Shown here: piece by piece, positions 1 through 7,437 of the stretch
Layout of the letters: each line of letters begins with the position of its first letter
Position numbering within the stretch: position 1 is the first letter of the stretch
Source: Marinifilum sp. N1E240
Lineage (GTDB): Bacteria > Bacteroidota > Bacteroidia > Bacteroidales > Marinifilaceae
Assembly (NCBI RefSeq): GCF_009295825.1
Contig: NZ_WHKF01000004.1
Span: 248,001-312,000 of the forward strand
Direction of reading: 5' to 3'
DNA: 64,000 nucleotides
Notes under the pieces: generated by a model
What the model was told of the DNA's origin: nothing
Database searches by the model: none
The model's input: only the letters and a program-made list of their open reading frames with translations
Translations under genes and position numbers: made by a program

Positions 1-813
1 TATTTTTCAGTTGCTTTTTGGGGTATAGAATATTTGCAACCCGATAAAGATATTGAGCAATTACAAGAGATATACACAATGCGAAGTATTGGATTGTTCT
101 TAGCTGGTATTGTGGCAGGAGTTGTAGCTTCCGAAATTAAAAAGAGGGTGAATAATTACTTGGAAAGTGTAGAGGATCAGAAAGAAATTGAATCCTTATT
201 AGGGCAGCAGTTGTCTAAAGATGTTGCCAATGAATTGATTTTGCACAGAAATGATTCCGTAGGGCACAAAGTGACGGGATCGATCATGTTTCTGGATATT
301 CGAAACTTTACCCTTATGGCAGATCATCAGAGTCCTGAAGAGACGATTGAGTTTCAGAATGCCATATTCGATCCTTTGATTCGAATCATCGAAAAGAACA
401 ATGGAATCATTCATCAGATTCTTGGAGATGGATTCATGGCCTCATTCGGTATTGCGGTAAAAAACGAGAATCACGCCAATGATTCCTATCATGCGGGTAT
501 TGAGATTATCGAAGCTATTAATCATCTTAAAATGGAGGAGAATGGTGATTCGACAAAGGTTGGGATCGGATTGCATTGTGGTGAAGTGGTTACCGGAAAT
601 ATTGGGAACGAAATTCGCAAACAATTTTCTATTGCCGGCAAGAATGTAATAATGGCTTCTCGTATAGAACAATTAAATAAGAAATTTAAAACTCAGTTTT
701 TAATTAGCAAGCAAATTGCCGATTTGTTGGATTCCAAGTCCGAATTGTCTGATTTAGGATTGGTTAAACTCAAAGGGATTGATGAAAAAGTGAATGTGTT
801 CAATGTTGGATAA
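1..813 (+). CDS. class III adenylate/guanylate cyclase, C-terminal part (5' end outside window)
   Basis: The reading frame is open from base 1, so the N-terminus is missing; the first Met-like codon (TTG at 34) is not a convincing start. A hydrophobic stretch (about bases 88-140) is probably the last membrane helix. A short helical linker and a class III cyclase catalytic domain follow. The two metal-binding Asp motifs are present (FLDIRNFT near 290-312; LGDGF near 421-435). The transition-state Arg (MASRIE) is kept, but the usual Asn in the G-x-x-V-N motif is Ile (GKNVIMASR). The protein probably makes cAMP or cGMP at the inner membrane, but the Asn loss makes activity uncertain. The family call is secure; nucleotide specificity is not readable. 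Confidence 0.85.
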   Translation, partial: YFSVAFWGIEYLQPDKDIEQLQEIYTMRSIGLFLAGIVAGVVASEIKKRVNNYLESVEDQKEIESLLGQQLSKDVANELILHRNDSVGHKVTGSIMFLDIRNFTLMADHQSPEETIEFQNAIFDPLIRIIEKNNGIIHQILGDGFMASFGIAVKNENHANDSYHAGIEIIEAINHLKMEENGDSTKVGIGLHCGEVVTGNIGNEIRKQFSIAGKNVIMASRIEQLNKKFKTQFLISKQIADLLDSKSELSDLGLVKLKGIDEKVNVFNVG

Positions 814-877
814 ATGTATGGGCAAGTATTCAAGTTAACTTCTGCACAAAATTGAATCATCCTTTAAAATAAATTGT

Positions 878-920
878 AAAGCCTGTCGTTATTCTATTTT
901 CGATAGGCTTTGTTCTTGTC
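878..920 (+). terminator. rho-independent terminator after the cyclase gene
   Basis: GCCTGTCG and CGATAGGC (881-888 and 901-908) form an 8-bp stem with one G-T wobble, extended by flanking AAA/TTT and followed by a T-rich tail. Confidence 0.65.
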
Positions 921-1190
921 TTGTTTAGAATACCCAATTGGGAATAATCTTTCTAAATTAGATTTGATAGACTTTATTGGTGTGATGAATGAGTGTATTG
1001 TTTGGATTAAAAAGCATATTATTGGGACAAGTGTTATTATTTTTACTATATTTAAATTGCGTTTAATTTAGAATGGTATTTCAAAAAAATATAAACATTT
1101 TTGTAGCGAATTAAGTACAAAGGTACATGCTAACTTATTGAAAGAATGAGTTGTGATGTTGGGAGTGCATGTTGAATCAATATTTTGTAG
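921..1190. other. AT-rich intergenic stretch upstream of the serine hydrolase
   Basis: No plausible gene was seen. The stretch is strongly AT-rich and probably carries the promoter of the downstream hydrolase, but no clean TAnnTTTG element could be assigned. Confidence 0.4.
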
Positions 1191-2528
1191 ATGATTGTAA
1201 GAAGAATATTTTCTTTTCTAATAATAGTACTTCTGGTCTTTTTAGATCGGAATTTTAGTTTCTCAAAACAGGGAGCCGAGGCAATTCCTATCGATAAGAG
1301 TATCGAAGCGGTTTCACACCGATTATCAAATAATCTTTCGGAAAGTGTAAAAACTGCCAGAGCGGATCGTTTAATCAACAGATTTTTAAGAAAGTGGGAA
1401 GTAGCAGGAGCTACCGTTGCAGTGGTTAAGGATGAAAAATTAATCTTTGCCAAAGGATACGGATATGCTAATGTGGAAAATGAGGAGCCAGTAGAGCCTT
1501 CGCATTTGTTCCGTATTGCTAGCGTTTCTAAATTGATTACAGCCACAGCAATCATGAAATTGAAAGAGGAAGGAAAACTTCATCTTGATGATTATGCTTT
1601 TGGAGAGCATGGAATTTTGAATGATTCCATTTATTTAAAAATAAGAGACAAAAGATCAAAGCGCATTACCGTTGAACATCTGTTACGTCATTCGGCTGGA
1701 TATTCGAGTAAATATGGTGATCCTATGTTTTTACCTTTATCTATAGCTAAAAAGATGAAGGTGGAACCACCAATTAGCGCCGAAACTACCATACAGTTTG
1801 CCCTTTCAAGAAGACTTCATTTTACTCCTGGAAGTAGAGGAGGATATTCCAATTTAGGCTATGTGATTCTTGAAAAAATTGTAGAGAAAGCTTCAGGTGA
1901 AGATTATGAGGATTACGTGAAGACACATATTTTAAATCCTGCAGGTATTTTCGATATGCATTTAGGGAAAAACTTACAGGATGATCATTTCTCTAATGAG
2001 GTGAACTATTACGAGCAATCCAATGCAATTAAAATTTCAGCCTTTGATGGATCAGGAAAAACAGTTTTCAGATCAAATGGTGGAAACAATATTGAAGAAT
2101 TGGGTGGTGCTGGCGGTTGGGTAGCATCGGCTGCCGAATTGATGAAGTTTATGCTTGCCATCGATGGGGAAAGTTCTCATCCGGATGTACTTTCGAAGAA
2201 GAGTATTACCTACATGACTACTCCAAATAAGAACGGTCACAGTCCAATTGGATGGAAAGGAACAAGAACAAAAACCTGGTGGAGAACCGGAACCCTTGCA
2301 GGAAGTTCTGCACTATTAAAGCATCAGGTAGGTGGGTACAGCTTTGTAATTATCACCAATAGTTCTACCTGGAGAGGATCTGATTTTACTCGTGATCTTA
2401 GTGTTTTGATGCGACGTGTAATGCGTTCGGTTAAAGAATGGCCTTCAAACGATTTGTTTGATCATTTCGAAGCAAAACCAGATGTGATTGCCTTGGATAA
2501 ACTTCCGCAGTTTGATGAATGGAGTTAA
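1191..2528 (+). CDS. secreted serine hydrolase, beta-lactamase (class C/PBP4-like) family
   Basis: A 445-residue protein with an N-terminal signal peptide (basic MIVRR, then a hydrophobic run to about residue 20). The serine beta-lactamase/D-Ala-D-Ala peptidase fold is shown by S-x-x-K (S111-V-S-K114, in FRIASVSK), Y-x-N (Y219-S-N221, in GGYSNLGY) and a C-terminal R-T-G motif (WWRTGTLAG) in the place of KTG/HxG. Members of PF00144 include peptidases, esterases and beta-lactamases, so the substrate cannot be read from sequence. It stands alone between two single genes and probably acts in the periplasm or outside the cell. The ATG at 1191 was chosen because it directly precedes the signal peptide. 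Confidence 0.85.
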   Translation: MIVRRIFSFLIIVLLVFLDRNFSFSKQGAEAIPIDKSIEAVSHRLSNNLSESVKTARADRLINRFLRKWEVAGATVAVVKDEKLIFAKGYGYANVENEEPVEPSHLFRIASVSKLITATAIMKLKEEGKLHLDDYAFGEHGILNDSIYLKIRDKRSKRITVEHLLRHSAGYSSKYGDPMFLPLSIAKKMKVEPPISAETTIQFALSRRLHFTPGSRGGYSNLGYVILEKIVEKASGEDYEDYVKTHILNPAGIFDMHLGKNLQDDHFSNEVNYYEQSNAIKISAFDGSGKTVFRSNGGNNIEELGGAGGWVASAAELMKFMLAIDGESSHPDVLSKKSITYMTTPNKNGHSPIGWKGTRTKTWWRTGTLAGSSALLKHQVGGYSFVIITNSSTWRGSDFTRDLSVLMRRVMRSVKEWPSNDLFDHFEAKPDVIALDKLPQFDEWS

Positions 2529-2849
2529 TTGATTCTACCTTTCTATTGGCTTAGTTCAAGACCAATTGCGTCCCAAACAACTTTCATAGTAAGTAATATT
2601 CTAACGAGGAATAGGAACTTGCGGCAAATACACTAGATATGAGCGAAGCGCCAATTTATTAGGATAGTATTCGTTCAAGATGTAAATGTTTAAGTGAATT
2701 TAAAGTTTTAGTGTCAAATTGTAACTTAAAATCAATTTTAATTACAAAATTACACTTAAAAACTGTCTGTTTTCTGTTAATTGTTAATCTAGTTTGGTAA
2801 TTTTGCGACAAATAGAGAAACAACATAAACACAAACATATACTTAACTA
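2529..2849. other. intergenic region with an imperfect palindrome and buk promoter
   Basis: No gene seen. It contains an imperfect inverted repeat at 2710-2755 (AGTGT...ACACT arms of about 23 bp, roughly 80% pairing) and, 45 bases further on, the buk promoter. Confidence 0.5.
2798..2805 (+). promoter_or_regulatory. Bacteroidota -7 promoter element of buk
   Basis: TAATTTTG matches the TAnnTTTG consensus and lies 45 bp before the buk ATG. The -33 element is not clear. Confidence 0.55.
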
Positions 2850-3926
2850 ATGGAAACTCGTAGAATCTTAGCAATTAATCCCGGATCTACATCTACTAAA
2901 ATTGCAGTATTTCAAGGAGATAAGTCTGTTTTCTTGAAGAATATCAAGCACACGGCAGAAGAACTTTCTCAGTACAATCAAATTTCAGAGCAATTCGAAT
3001 TTCGTAAGAATATCATCATGCAAGAGATGGTGGATGCTGAAATTCAAATTGATTTGATCGAAGCAGTAGTGGGTCGAGGTGGTTTGGTAAAGCCAATCGA
3101 ATCTGGTATCTATGAAGTAAACGATCGCCTGAAAGAGGACTTGAAAGTTGGAGTTTTAGGAGAACACGCTAGTAATCTTGGTGGACTAATTGCAGATAAT
3201 ATTGCTCAGTCGCTACCAAAGGCTAAGGCTTATATTGCCGATCCTGTAGTGGTTGACGAAATGATTGATGTTGCCAGAGTTTCTGGTCATCCTGAATTTC
3301 AGAGAGTATCTATCTTTCACGCTTTAAATCAGAAAGCAATAGGTCGTGCATTTGCTCAATCTGTTGATAAAAAATACGAAGATATCAATGTAATCGTGGC
3401 TCACCTTGGTGGTGGTATCTCTGTAGGTGCTCACCTTAAAGGTAAAGTAATTGATGTAAACAATGCATTGGATGGAGAAGGACCTTTCTCACCAGAGCGT
3501 TCGGGTACATTGCCAGCAGGTGCTTTAGCTAAAATCTGTTTTAGCGGGGACTATACTCTTGATGATTTGAAGAAAATGATCAAAGGTGAAGGTGGACTAG
3601 TTGCTCACATGGGAACTAACGACGCTTACGAGATTGAGTTGAAAGCCAAAGATGGTGATGCAAAAGCAAAATTGATTCAGGATGCGATGTCGTATCAGGT
3701 AGCAAAATCGATTGGTGAAATGGCAGCCGTACTAAAAGGTGATGTTGATGGAATATTACTAACCGGTGGTATTGCTCACAATCCTGATTTGGTAAACTAC
3801 GTGAAAGATATGGTTTCATTTATCGCTCCTGTAGTTGTTTATCCTGGTGAGGACGAAATGAAAGCTCTAGCGATGAACGGATACATGGTATTGAGAAACG
3901 AAATAGAACCTAAAGTATACAATTAG
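2850..3926 (+). CDS. buk: butyrate kinase
   Basis: A 358-residue member of the acetate/butyrate kinase (ASKHA) family, full length for butyrate kinase. The N-terminal phosphate-binding motif (AINPGSTSTK, residues 8-17) and the glycine-rich motifs (HLGGGISVGAH; LLTGGIAHN) are present. It interconverts butyryl-phosphate + ADP with butyrate + ATP, the last energy-conserving step of butyrate formation, or works in reverse for branched-chain or butyrate activation. The partner phosphate butyryltransferase gene, often adjacent, is not in the window. The gene is monocistronic: its own promoter lies upstream and a strong terminator follows. Start ATG at 2850; METRRILAINPG is the normal family N-terminus. 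Confidence 0.93.
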   Translation: METRRILAINPGSTSTKIAVFQGDKSVFLKNIKHTAEELSQYNQISEQFEFRKNIIMQEMVDAEIQIDLIEAVVGRGGLVKPIESGIYEVNDRLKEDLKVGVLGEHASNLGGLIADNIAQSLPKAKAYIADPVVVDEMIDVARVSGHPEFQRVSIFHALNQKAIGRAFAQSVDKKYEDINVIVAHLGGGISVGAHLKGKVIDVNNALDGEGPFSPERSGTLPAGALAKICFSGDYTLDDLKKMIKGEGGLVAHMGTNDAYEIELKAKDGDAKAKLIQDAMSYQVAKSIGEMAAVLKGDVDGILLTGGIAHNPDLVNYVKDMVSFIAPVVVYPGEDEMKALAMNGYMVLRNEIEPKVYN

Positions 3927-3948
3927 GAATTGCTTATTTCTAATTGCG

Positions 3949-3980
3949 AAAGCCTTCGGTAATCACCGAGGGCTTTTTTT
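3949..3980 (+). terminator. terminator after buk
   Basis: Stem AAAGCCTTCGGT / ACCGAGGGCTTT with a short loop, followed by seven T. Confidence 0.9.
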
Positions 3981-4048
3981 ATACCTCATTCTAACTTTCT
4001 CCTGAAGGAGAAAGGAACACGGTTCCAAGAGATCTATTTTTGATTTTG

Positions 4049-4350
4049 TCCTCAAGCCGGACGGGCTATTCTTTTGTCATTACCACAAAGGAATCAAAAA
4101 GTCTAGGAGAAAGCATTCGGTGACCCATCACGGCTTACTGATGAAAAGAAATAATAGTTCAGTTCGTACCTCACTTCACAGAATTTCTTTTTTTGTCATC
4201 ATTTTCACCTATGGGTTCCCCACCTACATTGCTCATTCCGTTTGGGGCGCCAATAACTTTCTCTTCTGAAATAGAGGAACGATCAAAACCTCACTCTATC
4301 TCTCTCCTGAAGGGGAAAGGAACACTGCTCCAAGAGATTAGCCAATCATG
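4049..4350 (+). repeat. structured intergenic repeat, copy A (degenerate)
   Basis: This copy begins TCCTCAAGCCGGACGGGCT. Hairpin 1 is AGCC-N5-GGCT. Hairpin 2 has arms ATTCTTTTG and CAAAGGAAT. A body similar to that at 18637-18830 follows (GTGACCCATCACGGCT; CACCTATGGGTTCC), then a tail with palindromes of the CTCTCTCCTGAAGGGGAAAG type. Boundaries are approximate. Confidence 0.7.
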
Positions 4351-4471
4351 AATTCCAGAGCTTAGGTAACTCTAAATTAATTCTTTCATTTACGAGATGT
4401 GTTTTCCCTTTTAGGGAAAATGCCTACAGGCAAAAGGGTGTTTTCATAATGATGAATTAAAATTTGATTTG

Positions 4472-4880
4472 TCCTCAAGCCAGACGGGCTCTTACTTTTT
4501 AATGACAAAAAGTAAGCAAAAGTCTACCGCGGCAGAAAAAATCACTAAAAAACGGATCATTTCGCTAAAACCTGGAACTCGTCCTTTTAGTCTCTCCAGC
4601 TATGCTGGTCCCGATTTTATCGGGATCGAGCCTAACGTTCCTCAAACACGCCAGTTTTTTTACGCTTCACTCATCCGATTTTCTTTACGTGATTTTTATC
4701 TGATGCGGATCCATCTTCGATTCAAATGAATTTTTTTCCATGATATTGATCAGACCTATGGGTTCTCCACCCACATTAATCATTCCGTTTGGGGCGCCAA
4801 TAACTTTCTCTTCTGAAGTAGAGGAACGGTCAATACCTCACTCTATCTCTCTCCTCAAGGAGAGAGGAACACGGCTTTAA
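4472..4880 (+). repeat. structured intergenic repeat, copy B
   Basis: Starts TCCTCAAGCCAGACGGGCT. Hairpin 2 here is a perfect 10-bp stem (CTTACTTTTT / AAAAAGTAAG). The 3' part (GACCTATGGGTTCTCC to the GGAGAGAGGAACACGG region) is near-identical to the tail of copy A. An 86-codon open frame inside it is judged spurious. Confidence 0.7.
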
Positions 4881-5574
4881 GAACTAAAGTTGATTGTTGA
4901 ATTTCTCCCTTTCAGGGGAGATCCCGATAGGGAGAGGGGTGATTGGAAATTTGCCTAAAGAATATCTCAAGAAATAAAAAGTCTGCTGTTCATTTTATAT
5001 GCCAACTACTTCCTCTCTTTAAGGAGAGGACCAAGGTGAGGCATTCAGAAAGTCACTTATCATTGTGATCATGAGAATGTTAAAAAAGCATTAAAATGTT
5101 TCTTTTTAACTATAAAATTTATAAATTGTATAGGTGTTCAATAGAGAAGGTGCAGATTGAAACAAACAATTGAGGTAAAACTTGAACACAGAATGTAAAA
5201 TTCCTTCTGATGAAAACAAAACAGAAACTACAGAAAACCGTTGACTGCGGTAACTTAAAAATTTCAATCATCCCGAATTGTGCACCCGTTCTGGTGCGCA
5301 GGTGAGCTAATTCGTGAACTACAGAATTAGACTCACAATCTTCAAAAATCGTTTCAGATTCTAAGACTATTCCCCAAAGAGGAATACGAGCAGTCATTGC
5401 CTGTTGGCAATTGCTTTGCAATAGATTGGAAACGATGTGATGCACTTCAATACTCTCCATAGCGCTCCCAAATGTGATGACAAGAACAAATCACAAAGGG
5501 GGAGCCACCATGAGAACAAGGATCAGAGCAAACAAAACGGATGGAATACCACTTCCTATCGATTTGATAACTAA
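4881..5574. other. gene-poor stretch with short degenerate palindromes
   Basis: It contains short inverted repeats of the type TCCTCTCTTTAAGGAGAGGA (5012-5031) and an open frame of 113 codons on the minus strand (5119-5460) with no recognisable domain. No gene can be supported. Confidence 0.4.
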
Positions 5575-6067
5575 TGGAAATTGGTTTAAGGAGGTATGGA
5601 AATGGACTTAAGGACAATGGAAAATGGCTTAAGAGGATATGACAATTGAGTTAAGAGGGTGTTACAATTGACTTGACCACCTATGACAATTGAGTTAAGG
5701 GGGTGTTACAATTGACTTGACCACCTATGACAATTGAGTTAAGGGGGTATGACAATCGACTTGACCACCTATGACAATTGAGTTAAGGGGGTATGACAAT
5801 CGACTTGACCACCTATGACAATTGAGTTAAGGGGGTATGACAATCGACTTGACCACCTATGACAATTGAGTTAAGGGGGTATTACAATTGACTTGACCAC
5901 CCATAACAATTGAGTTAAGAGGGTATGACAATTGACTTGACCACCCATGACAATTGAGTTAAGAGGGTATGACAATCGACTTGACCACCCATGACAATTG
6001 AGTTAAGGAGGTGTGACAATCGATTTGACCACCTATGACAATTGAGTTAAGGAGGTATGACAATTGG
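5575..6067. repeat. 22-bp tandem repeat array (about 22 units)
   Basis: From 5640 to 6057 there are 19 units of exactly 22 bp without any indel. Two variants alternate: one ending GAGTTAAGGGGGTA and one ending GACTTGACCACCTA, both beginning TGACAATTG/TGACAATCG, so a 44-bp higher-order unit results. Three more degenerate units (5575-5639) precede and a partial unit (6058-6067) follows. All frames are interrupted by stops, so it is not coding. It ends about 100 bp before the start of the gene at 6170. Confidence 0.95.
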
Positions 6068-6169
6068 CTATGCTAAGACTTAAAATGCTTTACCGGTTGC
6101 CTGAATACAAAAAGAAAACGAATGAATTATTTATGCCCGCTTTTGGGTTCACCCTTAAATTAATAGAAT

Positions 6170-7099
6170 ATGAATAACGTTGAAAAATCGATTTATGAGC
6201 AATTACAAAAGCTAATTGCCTTTAAAAATGAACATGAAGAAGAATTGAAATTGGTTCCACTATTGTGGTTAATGCTGGAAGATGCTCTGGCATATTACAC
6301 CAGGCTTGCTCTTTTGATACAGGAGGAAGACAAAAGCAGTAAGGTGCTAACCCAGGAGAAGGAGAAAACCTTCGAGGAATTAATTGCCGAAGCGGCTAAT
6401 GTGGAAGGCATGCTAGCAAGTTATGGGAACTATAAGGAGTTTATTCCTTTTAAAAACATTGAAGACTGTAAAAAGTCTGATCTGACCAGGGCGCGCGATG
6501 AGGAGGTGATCACCAATGTGCAAGGCATGCTTACGGTAATGAAGGATTCTCCTACAGAAAGAGCCGAAGCAGGAATATCCGATGAACGTTTGGCTGCTTT
6601 CGAGGCAAAAATTACTGCCGCTTCGGATATTTTATATGCCCCTGGAAAATTTCGTTTGCAGCAGCACGATATCAATGTGAAGATTGATGAGGAACTGGAT
6701 GGATTCAAAACATTGTTGAATGATTCTTTAAAACCTAATGTGCGCTCGAACTATGCCGATAGCAATCCCGATTTGTACAAGGCATTCTTAAATGCCATAC
6801 ACACTGATGCCTTGCCAACAAAGACAAAGGTGATTACAGGTAGTTTTAAAAATGAAAGTGGTGAGCCGGTAAGCGATGTGTGGATACAGTTGGATGAGGA
6901 GAAGCCTGTGAAAAAAGGTGGCAAGAAAGGTCAATTCTATTTTTACAATGTGTCAGCCGGACAACACAGCCTGCTCTTTAGCAAAGAATCCTACAAGCAG
7001 GAAAAAAGAGTATTCATGCTGGAAGCCGATCATACAATGAACTTCGATATCATCTTTGTATTGGAAGAGGTGATTGTGGAAAGTGATACGGATGCATAA
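6170..7099 (+). CDS. unknown protein with helical N-terminal part and a carboxypeptidase-regulatory-like C-terminal domain
   Basis: 309 residues, no signal peptide and no membrane helix seen. Residues 1 to about 215 are predicted helical and charged. Residues about 222-302 (KVITGSFKNESGEPVSDVWI...) look like a carboxypeptidase-regulatory/CnaB-like beta-sandwich, with the typical G-x-V-x-D-x-x-G-x-P-v-x-x-V pattern. I do not recognise a function. It stands alone, directly downstream of the 22-bp tandem array, and is followed by a terminator. Start ATG at 6170. Confidence 0.75.
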   Translation: MNNVEKSIYEQLQKLIAFKNEHEEELKLVPLLWLMLEDALAYYTRLALLIQEEDKSSKVLTQEKEKTFEELIAEAANVEGMLASYGNYKEFIPFKNIEDCKKSDLTRARDEEVITNVQGMLTVMKDSPTERAEAGISDERLAAFEAKITAASDILYAPGKFRLQQHDINVKIDEELDGFKTLLNDSLKPNVRSNYADSNPDLYKAFLNAIHTDALPTKTKVITGSFKNESGEPVSDVWIQLDEEKPVKKGGKKGQFYFYNVSAGQHSLLFSKESYKQEKRVFMLEADHTMNFDIIFVLEEVIVESDTDA

Positions 7100-7121
7100 T
7101 ACTTCGATGCTAAAATCCTTT

Positions 7122-7150
7122 AAGAGCCCAATTTTACTGGGCTCTTTTTA
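7122..7150 (+). terminator. terminator after the gene at 6170
   Basis: AAGAGCCCA / TGGGCTCTTT stem with a 7-base loop and T tail. Confidence 0.9.
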
Positions 7151-7309
7151 ATATGTACACCTGTGGCTTAGCAGTAAAAGCCACTTGTTAAGTAAATTTA
7201 TATTGATTCTAAGGAAATTAAGCTGAAATATGTAAAGGAGAGTGGGGGAATGTTTTTAAATTTATTGACTCGATAGGAGAGCATAATAATATACCAAAGT
7301 AATAGAAAG

Positions 7310-7406
7310 GTGCACAATAGTGACCTATATGGTATGTATTGTGCAGCTTTTTAATCTGAGATAAGAAAAATAAGTACACCAGTGTACATCTTATAAGTTG
7401 TAGCCA
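7310..7406. repeat. palindromes and cassette-like boundary upstream of the helicase
   Basis: TGCACAATA (7311-7319) pairs with TATTGTGCA (7337-7345) and is followed by GCTTTTT. GTACAC-CA-GTGTAC (7374-7387) is a perfect palindrome. GTTGTAGCCA at 7397-7406 is the exact reverse complement of TGGCTACAAC at 10333-10342, on the other side of the helicase gene. Confidence 0.6.
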
Positions 7407-7437
7407 ATACTAAAACCAAGTACCTAACTAATTTGAA

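Noticed and set aside
4469-4729. 86-codon open frame on the plus strand
   Set aside because: It is contained in repeat copy B, and its translation changes with the repeat; a by-product.
5119-5460. 113-codon open frame on the minus strand
   Set aside because: Unusual composition (many Cys and Phe), no domain, lies among degenerate repeats; not enough support for a gene.
5640-6057. CRISPR array
   Set aside because: Units are contiguous 22-mers with no unique spacers, and no cas genes are near.
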